The notes below the pieces were generated by a model. It did not search any database and was not told where the DNA came from. It saw nothing but the letters and a program-made list of their open reading frames with translations. DNA of 64,000 nt from an uncultured bacterium (GTDB lineage: Bacteria; Cyanobacteriota; Vampirovibrionia; Gastranaerophilales; Gastranaerophilaceae): NCBI GenBank assembly GCA_902791985.1, contig CADAYD010000001.1:62001-126000 (forward strand), given 5' to 3'. This document shows positions 25,843 through 33,954 of the stretch, one piece after another (the stretch's first letter is position 1; every line of letters starts with the position of its first letter). The position numbers and the translations under genes were made by a program.

Positions 25843-26190
25843 TTATTTGCCTACATTTATAACTGTTTTCATTTCCGTAATTATATTCGACATTCTGCGT
25901 GTTGCCATTGAATAAAGAATAGCGTTTTCTTGTATCTTTAATAATTCATTTGCACTGTTAACAGGTTCTTCGCCTCTTTCGGTTGCAATTGCAGATGGTC
26001 CGAGTTTTTCTGACAATCTTGTCTCCAAAGGACTGTTCATTGTGCTTAAATATTGACTAAAATCAATATCCTGCCTGATGTACCCGGGAGTATCGACGTT
26101 AGCAATATTTGAACCTAATGCACGTTGCTTTTGTGCAATTAAGTCCATCATTAATGAAACTCTACCCATACTGTCAAACGGTGTATACAT
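25843..26190 (-). CDS. flgB: Flagellar basal-body rod protein FlgB
   Basis: Rod protein nearest the MS ring. QRALGSNIANVDTPGYIRQD (about residues 23-42) is the rod-family motif. A shorter middle and the C-terminal amphipathic helix (LKIQENAILYSMATRRMSNI) match FlgB. Length (115 aa) is a little under the usual 120-135. AAGAGGTAAAA precedes the ATG, and flgC follows after 17 bases. Confidence 0.94.
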   Translation of the reverse strand: MYTPFDSMGRVSLMMDLIAQKQRALGSNIANVDTPGYIRQDIDFSQYLSTMNSPLETRLSEKLGPSAIATERGEEPVNSANELLKIQENAILYSMATRRMSNIITEMKTVINVGK

Positions 26191-26207
26191 TTTTTACCTC
26201 TTATTTA

Positions 26208-26924
26208 TTACGATTCTCTTATGTTGATTGCTTTGTTATACATTTGATCTGCTGCTTTTAATATTTGCATACTTGCAAGCATTGAAGCATTTAACCTTAG
26301 TAATTCGTTTGCGGATTCGTATACGCTAACGTTTCCTCTTTCAAGGCAGGCCTGTTTGAAACAGTCATGGTTTTTTACCATTCTTGCTTGACCTGCTTCT
26401 TCTGTTGCGACAAGTCTATTCATGTCGGTTCGTTCCATTCCGTCCGGATTGTCAAATCTTATGAGCGGAATATGTCCGATTTTTTTTGCTTCATCTCCGT
26501 GGAAATTGTAATATACAACATCCCCGTTTTTCTTAATTTCAAATTTTAAACAATTTGCCGGAATTTTTATCCCGTCGCCGACAAGCCATCCGTCACTGGT
26601 TATTAAGTAGCCGTCTTTGCCTGTTCTGAAAGCCCCGTCACGTGTATATTGAACTTCTCCTGACGGTGAGGTTACAGGAATATATCCCGGCCCGTCAATT
26701 GCTACATCATAAGGATTTTCGGTTACTCTTATAGAACCTTGTTTATAATCGTTACGAATAGCACCTGTCAAATAACCGTCTTCTTTGAGAATTTGTTCAA
26801 AAGTTTGTTTTTTATATCCGTTTGTATCGACGTTAGAAAGGTTATGCGCAAGCATCCCAAAACGCTCGAACTGAACCAGTGCATTATTTGTGCCTTTTGA
26901 AATTATTGCCTGAAAATTATACAT
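26208..26924 (-). CDS. flgG: Flagellar rod protein, FlgG/FlgF type (second copy in operon)
   Basis: A 238-residue rod or hook-basal protein. FGMLAHNLSNVDTNGYKKQT (about 23-42), ENPYDVAIDGPGYIPV and YTRDGAFRTGKDGYLIT (about 93-109) are the D1 signatures of FlgF/FlgG. The end, LERGNVSVYESANELLRLNA, corresponds to 'LE.SNV..VEEM' but is diverged. Which of the two tandem paralogues is distal (FlgG) cannot be settled from sequence alone; this one keeps the better C-terminal motif. It lies 21 bases after the first paralogue. Confidence 0.85.
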   Translation of the reverse strand: MYNFQAIISKGTNNALVQFERFGMLAHNLSNVDTNGYKKQTFEQILKEDGYLTGAIRNDYKQGSIRVTENPYDVAIDGPGYIPVTSPSGEVQYTRDGAFRTGKDGYLITSDGWLVGDGIKIPANCLKFEIKKNGDVVYYNFHGDEAKKIGHIPLIRFDNPDGMERTDMNRLVATEEAGQARMVKNHDCFKQACLERGNVSVYESANELLRLNASMLASMQILKAADQMYNKAINIRES

Positions 26925-26945
26925 TTTTACCTCTCTATCTGATTA

Positions 26946-27644
26946 TTATGATGCTGAACCAAGTTGTGATATTGCTTTGCCTAATACAGAGTTTTGAAGC
27001 ATGTACATTTGTCTGTTTGCATCAAAATTCTTCATTATAGGCATCATCTTTATAAATTCTTCTTGCAGGGATACGTTTGAATATTCATTGTACCCTTGCT
27101 TAATGTTTGGATCCATAACTATAAGTCCGTTTGAATCAACAACTCCGAGTCTTGCGATATTCTTAAATTCGTGAGTTTCCTCGTTAAACAGACTTACTTT
27201 GCCGTTACGGTCAACTTTTACATGTTTTAAATCTTGCGGTATAAATGGTAATTTAATCGGAATACCGGCATCGGATAATACTTGAGCATCTTCTAAAGTA
27301 AGTAAACTTCCGTCGCTGCCTATTTTGAAACGCCCGTCTCTTGTCAATTTTATTCCGTTGCCGGTATCAACTTGAAAATATCCTTTATTAGCGATTGCGA
27401 CATCTAAAGGGTTCCCTGATACTGAAATTCTGCCAACCTGATCATCGACGGTTGTTGATAGTGCATGCACTCCAAAAAATTCGGTGAATGAAGATACAAC
27501 GGGTTCTTTCCTCTGATACCCTACTTTGTCAAATCCACCTACGTTTTCATTTCTAATCCCCAAGATTTCGCTCTGCAAATGCATAGCGCGTATTGATGTG
27601 GTTAACCCGTTGTCGTTGTAAAATATTCCGCCGTTTATTCTCAT
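26946..27644 (-). CDS. flgF: Flagellar rod protein, FlgF/FlgG type (first in operon)
   Basis: A 232-residue paralogue of the next gene. It keeps LGIRNENVGGFDKVGYQRKE (about 29-48, with NVGGFDKVGY for the usual NxANxxTxGY), GNPLDVAIANKGYFQVDTGN (about 80-99) and LTRDGRFKIGSDGSLL. It is assigned FlgF because it is first and has the less canonical motifs. It is preceded by AGAGGCAAAA and by a sigma-28-like promoter about 30 bases upstream. Confidence 0.85.
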   Translation of the reverse strand: MRINGGIFYNDNGLTTSIRAMHLQSEILGIRNENVGGFDKVGYQRKEPVVSSFTEFFGVHALSTTVDDQVGRISVSGNPLDVAIANKGYFQVDTGNGIKLTRDGRFKIGSDGSLLTLEDAQVLSDAGIPIKLPFIPQDLKHVKVDRNGKVSLFNEETHEFKNIARLGVVDSNGLIVMDPNIKQGYNEYSNVSLQEEFIKMMPIMKNFDANRQMYMLQNSVLGKAISQLGSAS

Positions 27645-27673
27645 TTTTTGCCTCTACTTCTATACCATCTTCA

Positions 27674-27700
27674 TTATCGGATAATTTTGCATGATTATTA
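27674..27700 (-). promoter_or_regulatory. Sigma-28 (FliA/SigD)-like promoter of the flagellar operon
   Basis: On the minus strand, TAAT (27697-27700), 15 bases, then TCCGATAA (27674-27681). The flagellar sigma-28 consensus is TAAA-N15-GCCGATAA, so 10 of 12 positions agree with exact spacing. The RNA would start about 22 bases before the first flagellar ATG. Confidence 0.45.
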
Positions 27701-27788
27701 ATTGTTTCGTGTGAAAAATCGTCTGTTTATATGACTTTTTATATGTGTTTAATGATGAAAAATAAAAAGTCAAAAAAAGTTATGTGAC

Positions 27789-27817
27789 TTGACAATTAAT
27801 TTTTATTGTGTTACCAT
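27789..27817 (+). promoter_or_regulatory. Strong sigma-70-type promoter upstream of lptB
   Basis: TTGACA (27789-27794), a 17-base spacer and TACCAT (27812-27817). The -35 is perfect and the spacing ideal. The leader to lptB is about 115 bases long and contains a terminator-like hairpin. Confidence 0.7.
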
Positions 27818-27842
27818 GCGTGTGGGGTAAATGTATATTTAT

Positions 27843-27884
27843 AAGTCTTATCAAACTTGATGAGACTTTCTTTTTGTCTTTTTT
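27843..27884 (+). terminator. Terminator/attenuator hairpin in the lptB leader
   Basis: An 11-bp stem, AAGTCTTATCA (27843-27853) with TGATGAGACTT (27858-27868) and loop AACT, is followed by T-rich sequence to about 27884. It lies between the promoter and lptB, so RNA made from that promoter would end here or read through. It may be an attenuator or the end of a roughly 60-nt RNA. Confidence 0.65.
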
Positions 27885-27938
27885 ATTTGCATTATGTTAT
27901 TTAGGATGTAAAATATAAAAATAATATGAGGGGATAAT

Positions 27939-28664
27939 ATGAGAATAGAGGCTAAAAATCTTGTAAAAATATACGGTGATAGACGCGTCGTTAATGATGT
28001 GTCTTTTGAGGTAAATAAAGGTGAAGTCGTCGGACTTTTGGGTCCTAACGGTGCAGGAAAAACTACTACATTTTATATGATAGTAGGTCTTGTTAAGCCT
28101 AACAAAGGCAGTGTTTTTTTAGAAGGTGAAGAAATTACGACATATCCTATGCATATCAGATCTCGTTTAGGTATCGGCTATCTGCCACAAGAAGCATCAA
28201 GCTTTAGAAGTTTGTCGGTTGAAGATAATTTGAAGCTTGTTCTTGAAATGAATGATAAATTAACTGTAGATGAAAAATCAAAAAAATTGGAAGAATTACT
28301 TTCAGAATTTGGAATGGCAAAATTAAGAAAAGAAGCCGCTATATCGCTCTCGGGTGGTGAAAGACGACGTGTCGAACTTGCAAGAGCATTAGCAGCAAGT
28401 CCTGATTTTATATTACTTGATGAACCGTTTACAGGTATTGACCCGATTGCTATCGGTGAAATTAAAGAAAATATAAGAAAATTATCTGTTGATAAAGGTC
28501 TTGGGGTTTTGATTACAGACCACAATCCAAAAGCGACTTTGTCAATTACTGATAGAGCTTATGTTATATTCGACGGAAAAATTAAAATTCAAGGAAAAAG
28601 TACTGATGTTGCAGTTGATCCTATCGCTAAAAAACATTATCTTGGAGAGGATTTCAAGCTGTAA
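27939..28664 (+). CDS. lptB: LPS export ABC transporter ATPase LptB
   Basis: ATPase of the LptB2FG complex that extracts LPS from the inner membrane. Walker A GLLGPNGAGKTTTFYMIVG (about 33-51), the Q-loop GIGYLPQEASSFRSLSVEDN (about 81-100, with the family's 'YLPQEaSiFr'), signature LSGGERRRVELARALA and Walker B FILLDEPFTGIDPIA (about 165-179). Length (241 aa) is normal. The stop overlaps the permease ATG (TAATG). AGGGGATAAT precedes the ATG. Confidence 0.96.
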   Translation: MRIEAKNLVKIYGDRRVVNDVSFEVNKGEVVGLLGPNGAGKTTTFYMIVGLVKPNKGSVFLEGEEITTYPMHIRSRLGIGYLPQEASSFRSLSVEDNLKLVLEMNDKLTVDEKSKKLEELLSEFGMAKLRKEAAISLSGGERRRVELARALAASPDFILLDEPFTGIDPIAIGEIKENIRKLSVDKGLGVLITDHNPKATLSITDRAYVIFDGKIKIQGKSTDVAVDPIAKKHYLGEDFKL

Positions 28665-29782
28665 TGAATATAAAATTGCCTAAAATATCAATTTATGACA
28701 GATATATTTTTAAACAGGTTGCAGGTGCTACAATCGCTGCGGTGCTTTTGTTCACAATTGTATGGATAGCACCGGAAATTCTGTTAAATACAATAAGAGA
28801 TACTCTTGACGGAAAATACAGTATTAAAACTATGGTTTTACTCTTGTTTTATGAGTTGCCCAAAATTGTTGATAAGGCTATTCCAGTCGGATTATTGCTC
28901 GGTTCATTATTTACGTTTGATAATTTAAGTAAAAATTCAGAGATAACAATTTTCAGAGCAATTGGTATATCATTCCGAAGAATGGTAGTTCCTGTTGTAT
29001 TTTTCAGCCTATTTTTATCGTTATTTTGCTTTGCTTTAAGGGGAGAGGGTACTCCTTTTGCCGAAAATAAATTAGGGGCTATAAGAGGCGAGGTATCGAC
29101 AGCTCAGTATATTTACACACAAAAAGACAAACATGGACACCCTATGCTTGCAGTTGTTGTATCAAGGGCAATAGGACGAAAGATTGAGAACATAATTGTG
29201 CTTGATTTTTCTAGCAAAATTTATCAGGATGTTCATCAACTTACAAACATTTATATAGCAAAAAAAGGTTATGCAGGGGATGATGCTTGGCATCTTGAGG
29301 ATATTTCAACATATCAGATTTCAAATGACGGAATTTATATTAATATAGATCATAAAGAAAAACTTGATATTCTTGACAAGGAATCCGCGCATAATGCATA
29401 TATTCTTATGAATTATTCTACTATTAAAGAACGAAGCATTGCGACTAAAGATTTAAAAAAATATATAAAATTATTAAAAATTGAAAAATTAGACGATGAA
29501 TATAATTATAATTTGAACAAGTATATTCAGCGCAGTATGTCATCCATTGTATGTGTTTTGCTTGCTATATTTGGGTGTTTGTTAGGCATAAGTAAGCCGA
29601 GAGAACAAAGAGTTGTTGGTTTTACAATAGGTATTGGCTGTATATTTTTGTATTATATAACTCTTCCATTTTTTGATTTATTGGCTGAAAAAAGTATTTT
29701 ATCTCCTTACCTTACGGCAACTATTCCTGTGTTTGCTTTTATTTTCGCTATATACTTTTTCTATAAATTAAAAGATTTATAA
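28664..29782 (+). CDS. LPS export permease, LptF/LptG (YjgP/YjgQ) family
   Basis: A 372-residue inner-membrane protein with about six membrane helices: three at residues 15-125 (IDRYIFKQVAGATIAAVLLF-like start, LPKIVDKAIPVGLLLGSLFT), a periplasmic beta-jellyroll in the middle, and three near the end (SMSSIVCVLLAIFGCLLGIS, LTATIPVFAFIFAIYFFY). It partners LptB to move LPS. Whether it is LptF or LptG cannot be decided; only one copy is here, so the second must be elsewhere or the complex is a homodimer. It overlaps lptB by one base. Confidence 0.9.
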   Translation: MNIKLPKISIYDRYIFKQVAGATIAAVLLFTIVWIAPEILLNTIRDTLDGKYSIKTMVLLLFYELPKIVDKAIPVGLLLGSLFTFDNLSKNSEITIFRAIGISFRRMVVPVVFFSLFLSLFCFALRGEGTPFAENKLGAIRGEVSTAQYIYTQKDKHGHPMLAVVVSRAIGRKIENIIVLDFSSKIYQDVHQLTNIYIAKKGYAGDDAWHLEDISTYQISNDGIYINIDHKEKLDILDKESAHNAYILMNYSTIKERSIATKDLKKYIKLLKIEKLDDEYNYNLNKYIQRSMSSIVCVLLAIFGCLLGISKPREQRVVGFTIGIGCIFLYYITLPFFDLLAEKSILSPYLTATIPVFAFIFAIYFFYKLKDL

Positions 29783-29888
29783 GAAAAATTTAAGGAATTT
29801 TGATAGAATAGAACAAAATTTATTATTTACTTTTTCTTATACCTGATATATACTAACTGAGACAGAAATACAAGAAGGGAATTTAAAG

Positions 29889-29975
29889 ATGCTGAAAGCC
29901 TGTGCCTGCGCAGAGGAAGTTATCTTGTTATGTAATTTACGCTTATCGGCTAACAACTTTATGAGGGCTTGCTAA
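29889..29975 (+). CDS. Possible 28-codon leader ORF before the glycosyltransferase
   Basis: ATG at 29889 with GAAGGGAA 8 bases upstream opens a 28-residue frame (MLKACACAEEVILLCNLRLS and 8 more) whose TAA overlaps the ATG of the glycosyltransferase (TAATG). This gives a translational-coupling arrangement. The peptide is Leu/Cys-rich and resembles nothing known to me. It could be a chance frame. Confidence 0.35.
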   Translation: MLKACACAEEVILLCNLRLSANNFMRAC

Positions 29976-30871
29976 TGGATAGTAATATTGAAACCCATAA
30001 ATGCAAATTATCTGTAATAATTCCTATTTATAATAATGAACAATATTTGAAAGAATGCCTTGATAGCATTTGTAATCAGACTCTTTCTGATATAGAGATT
30101 ATTTGCGTTAATGACGGAAGTGAAGATAATTCTTTACAAATAATTGAAGAATATAAGCAAAAAGATAATAGAATTATTCTTATCAATCAGGATAATATGG
30201 GACAATCTTCAGCAAGGAATAATGGTTTAAAAATCGCTACAGGCGAATATATTGGTTTTGTTGATTCCGATGATTATATAGATCAAGATTTTTACGAAAA
30301 GTTATATAATTCTGCAAAGCAGAATAATTTAGATATGGCGGTTGCAGGAATTGTAAGATTCAAAGGAATACGTAGGAGATATATGCTAAATTTCAGTGAT
30401 GAAATTATAGAGAAAAATCTCAATAAAAAGATGGAGTTGTGTAAAATCCCTCGTCAGTGCTATGTTGTTAATAAAATTTATAAAAGAGATGTTTTATTAG
30501 CGCATAATTTATTTTTTAAAGAGGGCGTTTATTATGAAGATGTTGGTTTTACAATTAGGGCAATATATTTTTTAAACGGCCTTATCACTGTACCTGGAAC
30601 ATATTATAATTACAGAAAAAATTATAATTCAACAGTAAAAACGATATCGGATAAAAAGAACCAGGACATGATCAACGCTCGAAAAGATATGCTTGCATTT
30701 GCTCGGGAACATAATATAGAATTTAAGTATCGACCTGATGCTTATATAACAAAAATGACCAAGTATAATTTTTTAGGGCTTACGATTATGAAAGTTGTAG
30801 AATATGAGACTATGAAAAAATATTATTTATTTAGTCGTTGGCTTATATTTAATATTCGTTCATATGTTTAG
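29975..30871 (+). CDS. Family 2 glycosyltransferase
   Basis: A GT-A fold enzyme transferring a sugar from a nucleotide donor, probably to a surface glycan. LSVIIPIYNNEQYLKECLDS opens the domain (about 12-31). IICVNDGSEDNSLQII holds the first Asp, and YIGFVDSDDYI (about 90-100) is the DxD metal site. FFKEGVYYEDVGFTIRA (about 182-198) supplies the ED acceptor region. The 298-aa protein has no membrane segment. The ATG at 29975 is preferred to the upstream TTG; it has GAGGG upstream and overlaps a leader ORF. It converges on the PIG-L gene with 2 bases between. Confidence 0.9.
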   Translation: MDSNIETHKCKLSVIIPIYNNEQYLKECLDSICNQTLSDIEIICVNDGSEDNSLQIIEEYKQKDNRIILINQDNMGQSSARNNGLKIATGEYIGFVDSDDYIDQDFYEKLYNSAKQNNLDMAVAGIVRFKGIRRRYMLNFSDEIIEKNLNKKMELCKIPRQCYVVNKIYKRDVLLAHNLFFKEGVYYEDVGFTIRAIYFLNGLITVPGTYYNYRKNYNSTVKTISDKKNQDMINARKDMLAFAREHNIEFKYRPDAYITKMTKYNFLGLTIMKVVEYETMKKYYLFSRWLIFNIRSYV

Positions 30872-30873
30872 TT

Positions 30874-31659
30874 TTATTTAATAATAGGATAAACATTTTC
30901 CACGAGTTGCATAAATTCTTGTTGAGTTAATATTAAGTATGCTTCGGCATAATCGAAATTTTTCGAAAGCCCTCTAAAAGCACTCAAGCCAGTTGATGCC
31001 GGTATATATGGACGGTGTGTTGTTTGAGATTTGTATGATATTAACATTTCTTCTTTAATTTTGATGTATTCTGTAATATCAACACATGCATTAACCATTC
31101 CAAGAGTAGACCATACTTCATAAAAACAGATTTTAAAATCTTTATGAATGTCGTTCTCTGTTAAATATTTATATAATAGAAAACTTACAGCCTTATGGTC
31201 TTTATGCTGATCTATTATATTTGGTATAAAAATATAATCATAATTCTGAAAATTTATTTTTGAAAATTCTTTATATCCCTGTGCAAGAGAGCGATCTTTG
31301 ATATTTAAAATTTTGTATTGTTTTATTCCTGCAATATTCATTGCTTTTTCAAATTCTTTTGCACGAATACTTATTGCTTCATTTTCTGATGCTTTGACCC
31401 CTGAAATTCTTTGAGCATCTTTAAGTCCTTTTGAACCATCAGTTAAGCAAATGCAATCGAAATTATTATGGTATTTTGCAAGAGTTCCTCCCATGCCGAT
31501 AGTTTCATCATCTTGGTGTGGTGCTAAACACAAACATTTATATTCTGGGGTAATATCAAAATTTTCGGCTCCATAATTTACTGACATATAAAATTTTAAT
31601 ATTGCCTGCCTTGAGTTGAGGTACATTTTTTTGAATAAATTTCTTTTATGCTTGCCCAT
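30874..31659 (-). CDS. PIG-L/LmbE family N-deacetylase
   Basis: Zinc-dependent deacetylase family acting on N-acetylglucosamine-type substrates (GlcNAc-PI, mycothiol or bacillithiol precursors, polysaccharides). Signature CLCLAPHQDDETIGMGGTLA (about residues 43-62) with HxxDE zinc ligands, and FIPNIIDQHKDHKAVSFLL with the later His ligands (about 149-167). Length (261 aa) is normal. No signal peptide. The neighbouring glycosyltransferase suggests a shared glycan route; the substrate is unknown. Confidence 0.9.
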   Translation of the reverse strand: MGKHKRNLFKKMYLNSRQAILKFYMSVNYGAENFDITPEYKCLCLAPHQDDETIGMGGTLAKYHNNFDCICLTDGSKGLKDAQRISGVKASENEAISIRAKEFEKAMNIAGIKQYKILNIKDRSLAQGYKEFSKINFQNYDYIFIPNIIDQHKDHKAVSFLLYKYLTENDIHKDFKICFYEVWSTLGMVNACVDITEYIKIKEEMLISYKSQTTHRPYIPASTGLSAFRGLSKNFDYAEAYLILTQQEFMQLVENVYPIIK

Positions 31660-31764
31660 ATGATTATCATATCACGAAAAAAAATATAATTTTGATATGT
31701 ATTGAAAAAAGATTTGATATTTGAGTTTATAAATTGTAATATTATGTTGTTTGAGGTGAAAAAT

Positions 31765-32592
31765 ATGCTAAAGAATATGAATATAATAAAAAAATGTTTC
31801 AAATACCTGTTAATATTGATTATTTTTCTTTTTTGTATGCCTTCATATGCAAACGGGATATCTTTGTCTTATGACAATGGCATATATCACATTGTTTTAA
31901 AGGGTGAAAGAATAAAGAAAAAAATCAAATTTGTAGCAAGTGAGGAGTTGATAACCAACAGAGAGGCTCATCAAAAATCCCGCGCAACTTTGACTGTCAA
32001 TGCCGGATTTTTTGATCCCAAAAATTCTGAAACGATTTCTTATATTGTTACAGACAGAGTTACTTCTGCTGATCCGATGTTTAATAAAAACCTTCAGGCA
32101 AATCCGTTTTTTAGAAAAAATATGACAAAAGTGTTAAATAGAACTGAATTCAGGGTTTTACAATGCGGGAATAAGTACAAATATGAAATAGCCCCGCATA
32201 ATACCGGTGTTGAGTTTGGTTGTTCACTAATAACATCAGCACAGGGCGGTCCGCTGGTCTATCCTGAGCTCAGGCTTGAAGAAGAAGGCTTTATTGTTAA
32301 AGATGACAAAGGGAATGTAACAAGAGAATCTGCTTCTGTTTTGCACAAGGTTGCCCGTACAATAATAGGGTTGAAGGGTACTGACGAGTGTCATATTTTG
32401 ATTATCACCGATGAAAATCCTATGGATATGTATCAGGTTCGGGATTTGTGCAGAGATTTGAAGCTCGATAGAGCTATGGGATTTGATGGCGGAAGTTCTA
32501 CGTCTGTTAATTATAAAAAAAATATCGAAGTGATTTCGCTAAAAGGTGACGGCGCCGGCAGAATGTTAAAATCATTCATGCTTGTGTATTAG
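31765..32592 (+). CDS. Exported phosphodiester glycosidase (NAGPA/DUF2233) family protein
   Basis: The protein has 275 residues. The signal peptide FKYLLILIIFLFCMPSYA ends near residue 29, followed by a NAGPA-type domain: ATLTVNAGFFDPKNSETISY (about 74-93), SAQGGPLVYPELRL, ARTIIGLKG, and near the end RAMGFDGGSSTSVNY (about 241-255), the family signature. Relatives cleave sugar-1-phosphodiesters, for instance exposing mannose-6-phosphate or trimming wall sugars. GAGGTG just before 31765 supports this start over the longer frame from 31702. It stands alone, divergent from the PIG-L gene. Confidence 0.85.
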   Translation: MLKNMNIIKKCFKYLLILIIFLFCMPSYANGISLSYDNGIYHIVLKGERIKKKIKFVASEELITNREAHQKSRATLTVNAGFFDPKNSETISYIVTDRVTSADPMFNKNLQANPFFRKNMTKVLNRTEFRVLQCGNKYKYEIAPHNTGVEFGCSLITSAQGGPLVYPELRLEEEGFIVKDDKGNVTRESASVLHKVARTIIGLKGTDECHILIITDENPMDMYQVRDLCRDLKLDRAMGFDGGSSTSVNYKKNIEVISLKGDGAGRMLKSFMLVY

Positions 32593-32679
32593 TTTGTAAA
32601 CTTTTGTAAAAATTGCTCAATTTTCTGCAATTTTTGGCCGGAAAAATACTTTGTTTATACATAGGAACAAGGGATTACT

Positions 32680-33078
32680 ATGGGCGTTTCAAAAGTTAAT
32701 TTAAATACAAATAATTCTGTATCCGGAGTTTTAAATACTTCGAAGCGTTGTTTTGCCGGTATAAACAGCATAATCGAAGAAGGACTAAAGGCTAAAAAGA
32801 AAAAAGTTATTTCAAATCCTTTGAAAAAATCAAATGAAGAACGTATAAATTTTCTTCAAAATGCATATAGGCAAGCCGTTGCTCTTAACATAAAGGCTCG
32901 CAATGCATACAGAAATCTTAAAAGCAGATTGTCAGGTATGATAAAAATTACCTCAAATCAGCAGGCCGATTTAAATTCTAAAAGGATTACTTACGGTGAA
33001 ACTAATCTTAATGAAGATTTGTTGTTAGGTTCGCTTAGAGATGCTCAACACAGTCAAGCAATATTTTATAATACTTAA
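32680..33078 (+). CDS. Small basic protein of unknown function (132 aa)
   Basis: I do not recognise it. The N-terminus is Asn/Ser/Val-rich (MGVSKVNLNTNNSVSGVLNT), a Lys-rich stretch follows (KAKKKKVISNPLKKS), and a helix (about 50-88, INFLQNAYRQAVALNIKARN) covers the middle. No signal peptide. AAGGGAT before the ATG supports translation. The upstream spacer has an AT-rich promoter-like region but no clear consensus. Confidence 0.6.
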   Translation: MGVSKVNLNTNNSVSGVLNTSKRCFAGINSIIEEGLKAKKKKVISNPLKKSNEERINFLQNAYRQAVALNIKARNAYRNLKSRLSGMIKITSNQQADLNSKRITYGETNLNEDLLLGSLRDAQHSQAIFYNT

Positions 33079-33145
33079 TTAATATTTTGTAAAATATCCC
33101 TATATTATTTTATTAATAGTATAATTGATTAGAAGGGAATATTTT

Positions 33146-33940
33146 ATGCAAAATGTTATTGAAAAACGAGGGATAAAAAATATAGATTTTAACTGTGATT
33201 TGGCGCAGAGTTTTGGAATTTATAAAAACAGTTCCGAGTATAATCTTTTAGATTATGCCAGTTCGGTTAATATTGCGTGCGGCTTTCATGCAGGTGATCC
33301 GTCAGCAATTAAAGATGCACTGCTTGCGGCTAAGGAAAAAAATGTAGTTGTAGGTGCTCATATCGGCTATGATGATATTCAAGGCTTTGGCTACCGCCCG
33401 ATGGATTTGGAAGAAGATGAACTTGAAGCACTTGTAATGTATCAGGTAGGGGCGTTGATGACGTTTGCCAAAGCTTATCACATGGAAATAGAGCACGTAA
33501 GACCTCATGGCGCGATGTATCGCAGGGCGATGGAAGATATTGAGGTCTCAAGAACAATTGCGCGTGCTATAAAAAAATGTTCTAAATGGCTTGTATATTA
33601 TGGCGCAGCAGGTCAAAATCTTGCCAAAATTTCTGAAGAAGAAAATATCCAAGTTGCACATGAAGTGCATCTTGAAAAAATATACGATGAGCAAGGCAAT
33701 ATAATTTTTAGTGCAAAAGATTTAGAAAATACTGAAATTTCTGTTTCAAGATTAAAGGATTTATTGCACAATTCAAGAGTTACAAACAATGTCGGAGGAA
33801 AAACTCAAATTGAGGCTGACACAATCCATTTTTCAAACAAATTAGCAAATGCAAGGGAGTTGATTATAGCAGCAAATGAAGTTGTATCTCCGTTGCCGTA
33901 TAATTACAAAAACGCAATGAAATCCGGTTGGGTTGAATAA
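33146..33940 (+). CDS. pxpA: 5-oxoprolinase subunit A-like protein (LamB/YcsF family)
   Basis: PxpA works with PxpBC in ATP-dependent cleavage of 5-oxoproline to glutamate. Family motifs: IDFNCDLAQSFGIY (usual 'DlNaDlGEgfG', here with Gln for the Glu), VNIACGFHAGDPSAI (about 40-54), VGAHIGYDDIQGFGYRPM (about 71-88) and HVRPHGAMYRRA (about 121-132). Length 264 aa. No pxpB or pxpC is nearby, so the activity is uncertain. AGAAGGGA supports the ATG at 33146; the frame is open from 33125. yvcK starts 14 bases downstream. Confidence 0.85.
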   Translation: MQNVIEKRGIKNIDFNCDLAQSFGIYKNSSEYNLLDYASSVNIACGFHAGDPSAIKDALLAAKEKNVVVGAHIGYDDIQGFGYRPMDLEEDELEALVMYQVGALMTFAKAYHMEIEHVRPHGAMYRRAMEDIEVSRTIARAIKKCSKWLVYYGAAGQNLAKISEEENIQVAHEVHLEKIYDEQGNIIFSAKDLENTEISVSRLKDLLHNSRVTNNVGGKTQIEADTIHFSNKLANARELIIAANEVVSPLPYNYKNAMKSGWVE

Positions 33941-33954
33941 GTTACGGGGATATT

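Noticed and set aside
29783-29974. Leader before the glycosyltransferase considered as a riboswitch
   Set aside because: No conserved riboswitch core or strong stem system is visible; a short ORF explains part of it.
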